A stretch of DNA of 14,534 nucleotides. Origin: Deltaproteobacteria bacterium (lineage in GTDB: Bacteria > Desulfobacterota > Desulfobulbia > Desulfobulbales > BM004). The notes beneath the pieces are model-generated. The model was given only the letters and a program-made list of their open reading frames with translations. It was not told the origin of the DNA and did no database searches. This document shows, in pieces, positions 1 through 6,180 of this stretch (its first letter is position 1; each line of letters starts with the position of its first letter). The position numbers and the translations under genes were made by a program. Where the stretch lies: NCBI GenBank assembly GCA_019312685.1, contig JAFDCR010000125.1:1-14534 (forward strand), written 5' to 3'.

Positions 1-464
1 AGCACATTCTTTACTTGCTCATGGGGGACCTGGCTTCAATGCAGAAAAGCCAGCTGCCGATTCTCCTGCTGGTCCTGCCCTGTTTTGTCATAATCTTCAT
101 TCTGGCCCGGCCGATGAATCTTCTCCTGCTCGGCAGAGAGGCCGCGGCAGCCATGGGTATCAATGTGAGAAACACCGTTTTTCTGCTTCTGGTAATAACC
201 TCCCTGATGGTCAGTATTATTGTAAGCCTTTCGGGACTGGTGGGATTTGTCGGGCTGGTCATTCCCCATATTTTCAGACTTGTGCTTGGTCCTGACCACC
301 GGCTGCTTGTTCCCGCTTGCCTGCTCGGCGGCGGTTCCTATCTTGTTTTATGTGACCTGCTTGCCAGGATTCTGCCTTCATCCGGAGAAATGCCGGTGGG
401 AATAATAACCGCCATGGTCGGTGCCCCGCTTTTTATCATTTTGCTGCTGAGACAGAGAACATGA
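1..464 (+). CDS. FecCD/BtuC-family ABC transporter permease, C-terminal part (5' end outside window)
   Basis: This is the C-terminal ~154 residues of an inner-membrane permease that imports iron-siderophore, heme or cobalamin together with the ATPase encoded next door. The reading frame is open to the left edge, so the gene begins upstream; family members are about 330 residues. Visible family hallmarks are the LLMGDLAS stretch near the edge (compare the usual WLMGSL), GREAAAAMGI, then SGLVGFVGLVIPHIFRLVLGP, which contains the cytoplasmic coupling helix contacting the ATPase, and the closing EMPVGIITAMVGAPLFIILL. Several strongly hydrophobic helices separate these. The stop codon overlaps the start of the ATPase gene (ATGA), indicating translational coupling in one operon. 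The substrate cannot be told from this fragment. The periplasmic binding protein is not in the window and may lie upstream. Confidence 0.93.
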   Translation, partial: HILYLLMGDLASMQKSQLPILLLVLPCFVIIFILARPMNLLLLGREAAAAMGINVRNTVFLLLVITSLMVSIIVSLSGLVGFVGLVIPHIFRLVLGPDHRLLVPACLLGGGSYLVLCDLLARILPSSGEMPVGIITAMVGAPLFIILLLRQRT

Positions 465-1291
465 AGCATATTCTGGATATAAAAAATATATATTTGAGGT
501 ATCGGGACAAAACAGTCCTGCACGATATCTCCTTTCAGGTTGGAACCGGAGAGTTCTTTATCATAATCGGCCCCAACGGTGCCGGTAAAACCAGCCTTCT
601 GAAAATACTTTCCGGTCTCCAGAATCCACAGCAGGGCTCAATAGATATTAAAGAAAAAAATATTTCAGCATATCCCAGACGCAACCTCTCAAGGATTCTA
701 GCCGTCGTACCCCAGCAGATTGAGGTGGGTTTTCCGTTCAGTGTCAAAGAAACCGTAATTATGGGCCGCACCCCTCATCTCGGTATACTTGGCATGGAAA
801 GAAAAATTGATTTCCAGATTGCTGAAGAGGCAATGCGGTTTACCGAAGTGGCCCACCTGGCAGACCGTAAGCTTTTCCAGTTAAGCGGCGGCGAACTGCA
901 GCGGGTTATTATTGCCCGGGCCATCTGCCAGCAGCCGGAAATTATTTTGCTCGACGAACCGACAACCGCACTTGATCCTGCCCATCAGTTAAAGATTATG
1001 GACTTAATGGAAACGCTGCGTACTCAGCATAATAAAACAATAGTAATGGTTTCCCATGACCTGAACCTGGCATCCATGTATGGTGACAGGCTGCTGTTGC
1101 TCAAAGAGGGGAGGATAGTTGAAACAGGCCCGCCTGTCCAAGTACTTAATAAGTCACTGCTGGAAGAAAGTTATGGTTGTGAAATGATGGTTGATGAAAG
1201 TCCCCTAGGCCGGGTTGCCAGGGTAACACCCGTACCGGATAAGTATAAGGATTTCAGGGGACAGGAGTCAGGAGACAGGAGACAGAATTAA
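461..1291 (+). CDS. ABC transporter ATP-binding protein, FecE/HmuV/BtuD type
   Basis: This is the cytoplasmic ATPase that powers the FecCD-type permease encoded just upstream. At 276 residues it is a little longer than usual (about 250-260). Walker A is GPNGAGKTS at residues 37-45, the Q-loop is near Q85-Q86, the signature LSGGELQRV is at 141-149, Walker B is ILLDEP at 162-167 followed by the D-loop TALDP, and the switch histidine is H199 in MVSHD. All catalytic elements are present, so the protein should be active. Its ATG overlaps the permease stop by four bases. The last dozen residues (RGQESGDRRQN) are encoded by a 7-base tandem repeat and look like a non-native tail; the family domain ends around residue 255. 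The substrate class (siderophore, heme or cobalamin) is unresolved. Confidence 0.95.
   Translation: MKHILDIKNIYLRYRDKTVLHDISFQVGTGEFFIIIGPNGAGKTSLLKILSGLQNPQQGSIDIKEKNISAYPRRNLSRILAVVPQQIEVGFPFSVKETVIMGRTPHLGILGMERKIDFQIAEEAMRFTEVAHLADRKLFQLSGGELQRVIIARAICQQPEIILLDEPTTALDPAHQLKIMDLMETLRTQHNKTIVMVSHDLNLASMYGDRLLLLKEGRIVETGPPVQVLNKSLLEESYGCEMMVDESPLGRVARVTPVPDKYKDFRGQESGDRRQN
1261..1288 (+). repeat. Four tandem copies of a 7-base unit (A/T)CAGGAG inside the ATPase 3' end
   Basis: Read directly: ACAGGAG, TCAGGAG, ACAGGAG and the degenerate ACAGAAT follow one another without gaps, and the TAA stop comes immediately after. The repeat encodes part of the hydrophilic C-terminal tail of the ABC ATPase. 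It may be a simple-sequence tract that extended the original reading frame. Confidence 0.8.
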
Positions 1292-1618
1292 AAAAGAGTG
1301 CTTCAATATCCTGTCTGTCATATGTTTTCGCCAGACGTTTACAGAACATTTGTTGTACGTATTGCGCAATTGGTAATGTTTTCTGAGGTTAATATATCTT
1401 CTGAAGTTGCTTTTAATAATTCTCATGTTTCAGACAATTTCAACAAAAATGAACCGGAGTCATCCTTCGGTCACTTATTTCCCGCCTGCACGGGAGTGAG
1501 TGTTTTGATGGTTTGTCATCCCCGCGGAGGCGGGGATCCAGAATATTCAACCTGAAAATACTTTATAAACAGATATTCTACCTAATAGATTAAAGAAAAC
1601 AAAAATCACAACGCGTCC
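1292..1618. other. Intergenic spacer with REP-like hairpins, no convincing gene
   Basis: This 327-base spacer separates the transporter operon from the hydantoinase-family gene. An 85-codon open frame at 1298-1555 resembles no known family and runs through the hairpin repeat, so I do not call it a gene. The left half is AT-rich and featureless. The right half holds a degenerate GC-rich inverted element near 1481-1500 (CCCGCCTGCACGGGAGTGAG) and the clean REP-like hairpin at 1518-1537. No clear promoter or Shine-Dalgarno sequence could be fixed for the gene at 1619. Confidence 0.6.
1515..1541. repeat. REP-like palindromic hairpin
   Basis: ATCCCCGC at 1518-1525 and GCGGGGAT at 1530-1537 form a perfect 8-bp stem around a GGAG loop. 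The wording GTCATCCCCGCGGAGGCGGG followed by GATCCAG is of the kind seen in dispersed short palindromes of many proteobacterial genomes. There is no T-run after the stem, so it is a repeat rather than a typical terminator. A decayed partner, CCCGCCTGCACGGG, lies about 35 bases upstream. Confidence 0.75.
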
Positions 1619-3604
1619 ATGCTAATCCTCGGTATTGATACAGGCGGAACATTCACCGACTTTGTTCTGCAGTCTGAACAAGGACTCAAGACCTACAAAC
1701 TGCCATCCACGCCTGACGACCCCTCACGTGCAATCATCCAGGGCCTCAATCATTTTTTCGGCCGGAATATCCCTGATAACCTGGAGATAATCCATGGCAG
1801 CACAGTGGCAACAAATGCTTTTCTGGAAAGAAAAGGGGCCAAGACCCTGCTCATTACAACATCCGGTTTCGAGGATGTACTGTTTATCGGCCGCCAGAAC
1901 AGAGCCAGATTATATGACTTCAATGTAACCCGACCTATAGAGATAATTCCCCGTTCCATGGTTGTCGGGGTAAAAGAAAGAATGCTTTATGACGGTACGG
2001 TGCTCAAGGCTCCCGGCAGGACGGTCAGCCGCCGTCTGCGGCGCATATGCCGGGAAAGAAAGATAGAAGCGGTTGCCGTCTGCTTTCTACACTCATATGC
2101 AAACGATGCACACGAAACATACATAAAAGAAAAAATCCGGACAACCGGTATAGCAATAACCCTGTCAGCAGAAATTCTGCCGGAGTTCAGGGAGTATGAA
2201 CGGCTGACAACAACCCTGATCAATGCCTACCTTGGTCCGGTTATTTCTACCTACATAAAAAGATTAAGCCGCAGACTGGGTAATGTCCCCCTCCATATCC
2301 AGCAGTCAAACGGCGGTATCCTGCCTGCACCGGACATTGAAAATCGAGCCGTTAATACGTTACTCTCGGGCCCGGCGGGTGGGGTGCACGGCGCCCACCA
2401 GCTGGCCGGGGAGATGGGTCTGGAAAAACTGATTACCTTTGATATGGGCGGCACCTCAACGGATGTTTCACTTTGCGACGGAAGGCCGACCCTGACCAGA
2501 GACCATAAGATTGACGGGTACCCTATCCGGATCGAGGTCATGGATATTCATACCGTTGGTGCAGGCGGAGGTTCCCTGGCCCGGATAGATCCCGGAGGAC
2601 TGCTTAAGGTGGGCCCAGAGAGTGCCGGGGCACGGCCCGGTCCCATCTGCTATGGCGTTGGTGGTAAAGAGTTGACTGTAACAGATGCCAATCTTTTTCT
2701 TGGCCGTCTGCTTCCTGACCGGTTTATGGGGGGAGCAATGAAACTGCAGACCCAACAGGTCGAAACTGCGATGAAAACACTGGCAGAAAAACTGGGGCTT
2801 GATCCGGTGGCAACAGCCCTGGGCATTATTAGGATCGTCAATGCCAGTATGGCAAAAGCAGTAAGAGCTGTTTCCCTGGAGAGGGGGTATGATCCCAAGG
2901 AGTTTGCTCTTTTTGCCTTTGGCGGCGCCTCGGGTCTGCACTGCTGTGAACTGGCCAGGGAACTGGCTGTCGAGAAAATCGTCGTTCCCGCACGAGCCGG
3001 AATTTTATCCGCCCAGGGAATGGTTTTTGCCGACCCGGTCATGGATTACATGCAAACGCTTTTTCTTACAGGAGAGGAACTTGAATCGGGCGTACTTGGC
3101 GAAAAAATGGAACAACTGGTCAACAGGGGCATGAAGGATACGGCAGGTATCGGCGGGAATGTCCAAAAATCAGACATAACAGTAGAAAAGTACCTGAATT
3201 TGCGGTACCAGGGACAGGCATATGAAATATGCATCCCATACAAAAAGAATTTCATTGAACTCTTCCACCAGGCTCATGAACACAACTTCGGCTACCGCCT
3301 TGAAGAAAAACCCCTCGAGTTAATCTCCATTCAGTGCTCTGTAAGGATAAACAGGGAAAAAACGGAGCTGCCGCGTGAAGATTACGCCCAAGTAAAGCAG
3401 GCTTCACCAGTCAGTTATGAATGTATGCGTTTTGACTCCGGAACCGTCGAAGTTCCGGTATATGACCGTAAACATTTATTCCCGGGACAAGGCCTAAAAG
3501 GTCCGGCTCTTATAGTTGACAACTATACGACAGTCCTGTTAACCGATGATTTTTCCCTCACAGTTGATACGCTGCTGAACCTTATAATTGAAAGAAATTG
3601 CTGA
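1619..3604 (+). CDS. Hydantoinase/oxoprolinase family protein (HyuA-like, ATP-dependent)
   Basis: This 661-residue protein belongs to the HyuA/5-oxoprolinase/acetone carboxylase beta family of ATP-dependent amide-bond-opening enzymes. The N-terminus LGIDTGGTFTDFVL (phosphate-binding GGTFTD at residues 9-14) marks the Hydant_A_N domain. The main domain shows LLSGPAGG around residues 248-255, DMGGTSTDVSL from D275, HTVGAGGGS from H311, then GPESAGARPGPICYG and TVTDANLFLGRL. The usual GGAGPLHA motif reads GGASGLHCCELAR here. The C-terminal region matches the family tail, ending in PALIVDNYTTVLL, so the protein is full length. No HyuB-type partner is adjacent, although the family often works as an A/B pair, so either the partner is elsewhere or this acts alone. 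Substrate unknown. ATG 1619 fits the family N-terminus exactly, although no strong Shine-Dalgarno precedes it. Confidence 0.92.
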   Translation: MLILGIDTGGTFTDFVLQSEQGLKTYKLPSTPDDPSRAIIQGLNHFFGRNIPDNLEIIHGSTVATNAFLERKGAKTLLITTSGFEDVLFIGRQNRARLYDFNVTRPIEIIPRSMVVGVKERMLYDGTVLKAPGRTVSRRLRRICRERKIEAVAVCFLHSYANDAHETYIKEKIRTTGIAITLSAEILPEFREYERLTTTLINAYLGPVISTYIKRLSRRLGNVPLHIQQSNGGILPAPDIENRAVNTLLSGPAGGVHGAHQLAGEMGLEKLITFDMGGTSTDVSLCDGRPTLTRDHKIDGYPIRIEVMDIHTVGAGGGSLARIDPGGLLKVGPESAGARPGPICYGVGGKELTVTDANLFLGRLLPDRFMGGAMKLQTQQVETAMKTLAEKLGLDPVATALGIIRIVNASMAKAVRAVSLERGYDPKEFALFAFGGASGLHCCELARELAVEKIVVPARAGILSAQGMVFADPVMDYMQTLFLTGEELESGVLGEKMEQLVNRGMKDTAGIGGNVQKSDITVEKYLNLRYQGQAYEICIPYKKNFIELFHQAHEHNFGYRLEEKPLELISIQCSVRINREKTELPREDYAQVKQASPVSYECMRFDSGTVEVPVYDRKHLFPGQGLKGPALIVDNYTTVLLTDDFSLTVDTLLNLIIERNC

Positions 3605-3736
3605 GTATTTCCGCTGCAATTGGATTCAGTAGCCATGTCTAAAAGTAGAAGGGACCGATTACAAAGCTATCATAAAGAGATTACGTATTGTTTACAGCAA
3701 GTTTTTTAACGCCATTTCACGCAGCCGAGCACCACA

Positions 3737-3811
3737 GAAATGACCGAAAAAGGAGTTTAAACTGTTTGAGTCCGCCCGAGGCGGACGAGTTTTTAAACTC
3801 CCGGTCATTTC
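3737..3811. repeat. Large 75-base interrupted palindrome (MITE/REP-like)
   Basis: Three nested paired segments are visible. GAAATGACCG (3737-3746) pairs with CGGTCATTTC (3802-3811). GGAGTTTAAA (from 3752) pairs with TTTAAACTCC (3792-3801). GTCCGCC (3770-3776) pairs with GGCGGAC (3780-3786) around a CGA tip. Only short bulges interrupt the pairing. It lacks a 3' T-run, so a dispersed non-autonomous element is more likely than a terminator. The flanking GGTCATTTCGAGGAGCACAG resembles repeat wording common in sulfate-reducer genomes. Confidence 0.75.
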
Positions 3812-3826
3812 GAGGAGCACAGGGAA

Positions 3827-3843
3827 GTCCCGCAACGCGGGAC
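3827..3843. repeat. Perfect 7-bp hairpin next to the large palindrome
   Basis: GTCCCGC at 3827-3833 and GCGGGAC at 3837-3843 form a perfect stem with an AAC loop. It follows the large palindrome by 15 bases and is probably part of the same composite repeat. Confidence 0.6.
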
Positions 3844-3883
3844 CAAGTGAACGGCTGCACTTTCTTTATGCAAGTTGTCAATC

Positions 3884-3905
3884 GTCGGCAGTTTTGTATG
3901 CCGAC
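3884..3905. repeat. 7-bp inverted repeat with 8-base loop
   Basis: GTCGGCA at 3884-3890 pairs with TGCCGAC at 3899-3905. It lies at the far edge of the repeat cluster, about 115 bases before the glycosyltransferase start. It has no T-tract behind it, so a terminator role is unlikely. Confidence 0.5.
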
Positions 3906-4019
3906 AACGAAATGAACCTAAAAATATATAAAACCAATTTAAGATAATGAAGGTATTCTTCATTTTATGTATGCATAGTGTGGCTGGAGGGTCAAATCAG
4001 ATATTTATGGGTGATACTC

Positions 4020-5105
4020 TTGAAAATCCTTGTTCTTGAACCATACTTCGGCGGTTCACACGAACTTTTTTTGCAGGGAATGCAGCAGCACCTGGAACAT
4101 GAATTTGACCTGTTGACCCTGCCGGCCCGCAAATGGAAATGGCGCATGCGGCTGGCCGGACCCTATTTTGCAGAATTGCTTAATAAAATGTACAAAAGCA
4201 GCAATTATGACCTTATCCTTTGTTCCTCCTTTGTGGATGTTGCCGCTTTCCGTTCTCTGGTAAACAACGAATTCAGAAAAATACCACTCTATACCTATTT
4301 TCATGAAAACCAGTTTGCCTACCCGGTGCAGAATGAGGATGAAAGGGATTTTCACTTCGGCCTGACAAATCTGACCACCTTCCTGGCCTCAAACAGAGTT
4401 GCATTCAACAGCCGTGATAATTTTGATACTTTTGCAGAAGGAGTAAGTAATCTTCTGAAGATCTGCCCGGATATGAAACTCAAAGACCTGGACAGACAGT
4501 TAAGCAGCAAGGCTGCGATACTGCATCCCGGCGTTGATTTCAGGGATTTTCCTGAGCCGGATCCCTTGGAGATAAGTAAAAATAAGATACCTGTTATTGT
4601 CTGGAATCACCGCTGGGAACATGACAAGGATCCGGAGAGTTTTTTTGCAACCCTGTTTGAGCTGGACAGACAGAACATAGATTTCCGCCTGGTGGTAATG
4701 GGGCAGGCGTTTGAAAGACAGCCGGATATTTTCGCTGTAGCGCAGTTGCAACTTGCGCATAAAATTGAGCATTTCGGGTATGTGGAATCGCGGCAGGAGT
4801 ATATCCGACAGCTTAGCCGCGCCGATATTGTTGTCTCCACAGCTTCCCATGAATTTTACGGGATTTCAGTGATAGAGGCCGTACGGGCCGGCTGTAGACC
4901 GCTCCTGCCCAATCGGTTATCCTATCCGGAACTGTTCCCGGTTGAATATCTTTATGAGGACGGAGAGTTATTCGAGAGGCTAAAATCACTCCTGGAAGAA
5001 GGCAGCCGGCTCGAAAAATCCAGGGCCATATCATTAACGGAATGTTTTTCCTGGGAGGTCTTAAAACAAAAATATCATGACTGGTTTGCTATGGCTTTAT
5101 CCTGA
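4020..5105 (+). CDS. DUF3524 glycosyltransferase, tRNA-queuosine alpha-mannosyltransferase-like (QTMAN/GTDC1 family)
   Basis: This is a GT-B fold glycosyltransferase of about 362 residues. Its family includes the animal enzyme GTDC1/QTMAN, which attaches mannose to queuosine in tRNA-Asp. With the TTG at 4020 as start, the N-terminus MKILVLEPYFGGSH matches the family opening. FHENQFAYP at about 94-102 and WNHRWEHDKDPESFF at about 195-209 are family signatures. HEFYGISVIEAV from H277 carries an EX7E arrangement (E278, E286) typical of retaining GT-B enzymes. The same frame extends back to GTG 4011 and GTG 3978, but the residues they would add (WLEGQIRYLWVIL) have no family counterpart; no start has a well-placed Shine-Dalgarno. 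The DUF192 gene follows after 33 bases, probably co-transcribed. The bacterial acceptor is unproven; a different glycosylated tRNA or small molecule is possible. Confidence 0.88.
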   Translation: MKILVLEPYFGGSHELFLQGMQQHLEHEFDLLTLPARKWKWRMRLAGPYFAELLNKMYKSSNYDLILCSSFVDVAAFRSLVNNEFRKIPLYTYFHENQFAYPVQNEDERDFHFGLTNLTTFLASNRVAFNSRDNFDTFAEGVSNLLKICPDMKLKDLDRQLSSKAAILHPGVDFRDFPEPDPLEISKNKIPVIVWNHRWEHDKDPESFFATLFELDRQNIDFRLVVMGQAFERQPDIFAVAQLQLAHKIEHFGYVESRQEYIRQLSRADIVVSTASHEFYGISVIEAVRAGCRPLLPNRLSYPELFPVEYLYEDGELFERLKSLLEEGSRLEKSRAISLTECFSWEVLKQKYHDWFAMALS

Positions 5106-5138
5106 CTCACCAGATTTTATTTAATACAGAAGGCTTTC

Positions 5139-5570
5139 ATGAAAATAAAATATTTCATCTGCTGCATACTTTTCATCCTGATCCCTTCCTTTACAGCAAC
5201 TGTAAAGGCAGAAAGCATCTTGATTCAGATCAAGGATATAACCATTACAGCAGAGGTCGCGAATACCCCGGGAAAAAGACGGGTTGGCTTGATGAACAGA
5301 AAGTCCCTGGAAGAGAATACGGGAATGCTTTTTGTCTTTGAAAAAGAACGGTACGTTAAGTTCTGGATGAAGAATACGAGTATCCCCCTGTCAATCGCCT
5401 ACATAAACAAGTCTGGTGTTATAAAGGAAATACATGACCTGGAACCATATTCCCTGAAGCAGGTAAACTCTTCGTATCCGGTCCTCTATGCCTTGGAAGT
5501 CAACCAAGGCTTCTTTGAAAAGAATGACATAAAAGCAGGCGATTCAGCAGATATCCCTCTTCTGAAATAG
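5139..5570 (+). CDS. DUF192 family secreted protein
   Basis: This 143-residue protein has a clear Sec signal peptide: a short basic start (MKIKYF), a hydrophobic core to about residue 18, and a VKA|E cleavage site after residue 24. The mature part is a single DUF192 domain: IQIKDITITAEVANTPGKRRVGLMNRKSLEENTGMLFVF, then the family's FWMKNTSIPLSIAYI and the tail YALEVNQGFFEKNDIKAGD. It should therefore act in the periplasm or outside the cell. The biochemical role of DUF192 proteins is not established. AGAAGG at 5128-5133 is a usable ribosome binding site five bases before the ATG. The gene follows the glycosyltransferase closely on the same strand and is likely in its transcript. The stop is only a few bases before an attC-like palindrome. 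Confidence 0.92.
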   Translation: MKIKYFICCILFILIPSFTATVKAESILIQIKDITITAEVANTPGKRRVGLMNRKSLEENTGMLFVFEKERYVKFWMKNTSIPLSIAYINKSGVIKEIHDLEPYSLKQVNSSYPVLYALEVNQGFFEKNDIKAGDSADIPLLK

Positions 5571-5574
5571 AAAT

Positions 5575-5647
5575 ACTGAACGCTTGAGCTCAGTTGCGTC
5601 AGATGTAAGGAGTCAACTAAAGTGATAGGTTAGCTTCAGCGTTAGGT
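5575..5647. other. attC-like imperfect palindrome (candidate integron recombination site)
   Basis: ACTGAACGCTTGAGCT (5575-5590) is an imperfect inverted copy of AGCTTCAGCGTTAGGT (5632-5647). The right end GTTAGGT fits the integron core-site consensus GTTRRRY, and the left end ACTGAAC fits RYYYAAC with one mismatch. One-base offsets between the inner arms recall the extrahelical bases of attC sites, and the ~73-base size is normal for attC. The centre pairs poorly. The alternative is a chance or terminator-like hairpin after the DUF192 gene. No integrase is present in the window. Confidence 0.4.
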
Positions 5648-5893
5648 GTGTTTGCGGTGTCCAACTTTAACCACCCAGATTGTGAGTTCATTTTTCTGAA
5701 TGGAATAAACTATTCGATATCTGCCCTGCCGCAAACGATATCTGTCCTGGCCTGTCAGTTTTTCGCCACCAGATGGTCTAGGATCATTTGCAGGCTCTCC
5801 AATACGTTTAATGATCCTTTTAAGGTCTTTTTTAGGGATGGTCTCAAAGTCTTTCGCCACTGACTTTTTGAAGAATATTTTATATTCGGCCAT
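5642..5893 (-). CDS. RelE/ParE-family type II toxin
   Basis: This 83-residue basic protein has the RelE/ParE fold pattern. YKIFFKKSVAKDFETIPKKDLKRIIKRI supplies the first strand and helices, and KLTGQDRYRLRQGRYRIVYSIQ followed by LTIWVVKVGHRK supplies the sheet with its Arg/Lys-rich active face (R51, R53, R55, R58, R60, R80). It would act on ribosome-bound mRNA if RelE-like, or on gyrase if ParE-like; the GHRK ending favours RelE/StbE. It is translated after the antitoxin with a 14-base overlap, the usual antitoxin-first order. The C-terminus is VGHRKHT and stop, whereas relatives commonly end RKDVY(R); the conserved terminal tyrosine is absent. The TAA stop is formed by the GTTAGGT motif of the attC-like site, so the ending may have been set by a recombination boundary. 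Confidence 0.9.
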   Translation of the reverse strand: MAEYKIFFKKSVAKDFETIPKKDLKRIIKRIGEPANDPRPSGGEKLTGQDRYRLRQGRYRIVYSIQKNELTIWVVKVGHRKHT

Positions 5894-6113
5894 CCTTTTT
5901 CAACCTTTTCACCATTTCTTCATAGCTGACGAGAGGCTCACGCTTCCTCGTGTCGAATGCTGCCAGATCCTCGGCATCTTCTGAAAGAGATTCGCGGACA
6001 GCTTCGTTAACAAGATCTGTAATTGATCTGGAAGTTTCAGCAGCCTTCAAGCGTAATGCTTTATGCAAATCAGGATCAAAATAAATAGTTGCTCGTTTTG
6101 TATGTGAAGCCAT
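5880..6113 (-). CDS. CopG/ribbon-helix-helix antitoxin
   Basis: This 77-residue antitoxin and autorepressor has an N-terminal ribbon-helix-helix DNA-binding domain. The strand KRATIYFDPDL (residues 6-16) would insert in the operator groove, followed by two helices through SITDLVNEAVRESL. The acidic segment SEDAEDLAAFD and the C-terminal EEMVKRLKKDGRI would wrap and neutralise the toxin. A strong ribosome binding site, AAGGAGG (complement of 6121-6127), sits seven bases before the ATG, fixing the start. Its frame overlaps the toxin start. The promoter just upstream is embedded in a 28-base palindromic region, the expected site of autorepression by antitoxin dimers and the toxin-antitoxin complex. 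Confidence 0.92.
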   Translation of the reverse strand: MASHTKRATIYFDPDLHKALRLKAAETSRSITDLVNEAVRESLSEDAEDLAAFDTRKREPLVSYEEMVKRLKKDGRI

Positions 6114-6120
6114 AATGCCA

Positions 6121-6127
6121 CCTCCTT
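6121..6127 (-). promoter_or_regulatory. Strong Shine-Dalgarno of the antitoxin gene
   Basis: AAGGAGG on the minus strand lies seven bases before the antitoxin ATG and decides its start. The toxin has no comparable site of its own and relies on coupling through the 14-base overlap. Confidence 0.8.
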
Positions 6128-6138
6128 ATGTCACTAAA

Positions 6139-6166
6139 ACATTATAGCGTTATAATGCTATAATGT
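6139..6166. promoter_or_regulatory. Candidate operator of the toxin-antitoxin pair
   Basis: ACATTATAGC (6139-6148) and GCTATAATGT (6157-6166) are a perfect 10-bp inverted repeat separated by GTTATAAT, itself a near-copy of the half-site. Three evenly spaced TATAAT-like cores suit cooperative binding by ribbon-helix-helix dimers. It covers the -10 element and reaches into the -35 element of the promoter, as expected for an autorepressed module. Confidence 0.75.
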
Positions 6167-6169
6167 CAA
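6141..6169 (-). promoter_or_regulatory. Consensus sigma-70 promoter of the toxin-antitoxin operon
   Basis: On the minus strand, TTGACA (complement of 6164-6169) and TATAAT (complement of 6141-6146) are separated by exactly 17 bases, a perfect consensus match. Transcription would begin roughly 15-25 bases before the antitoxin ribosome binding site. A promoter this strong is consistent with tight repression through the overlapping palindrome. Confidence 0.85.
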
Positions 6170-6180
6170 TTGTAGACGGG

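Larger units (their letters stand above)
3605..4019. other. Intergenic spacer dominated by inverted repeats
   Basis: This ~400-base stretch contains three nested or adjacent hairpins (3737-3811, 3827-3843 and 3884-3905) and no gene I can support. A 75-codon open frame at 3688-3915 simply reads through the palindromes and resembles nothing. The first ~130 bases after the hydantoinase-family gene and the AT-rich stretch from 3916 show no terminator and no convincing promoter. Confidence 0.6.

Noticed and set aside
1298..1555. 85-codon open frame after the ABC ATPase
   Set aside because: No family resemblance, no ribosome binding site, and its end is translated repeat hairpin sequence.
2468..3042. 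Long minus-strand open frames opposite the hydantoinase-family gene
   Set aside because: They lie within a full-length recognised gene and resemble no family.
3688..3915. 75-codon open frame before the glycosyltransferase
   Set aside because: It reads straight through three palindromes, and its composition reflects the repeats rather than a protein.
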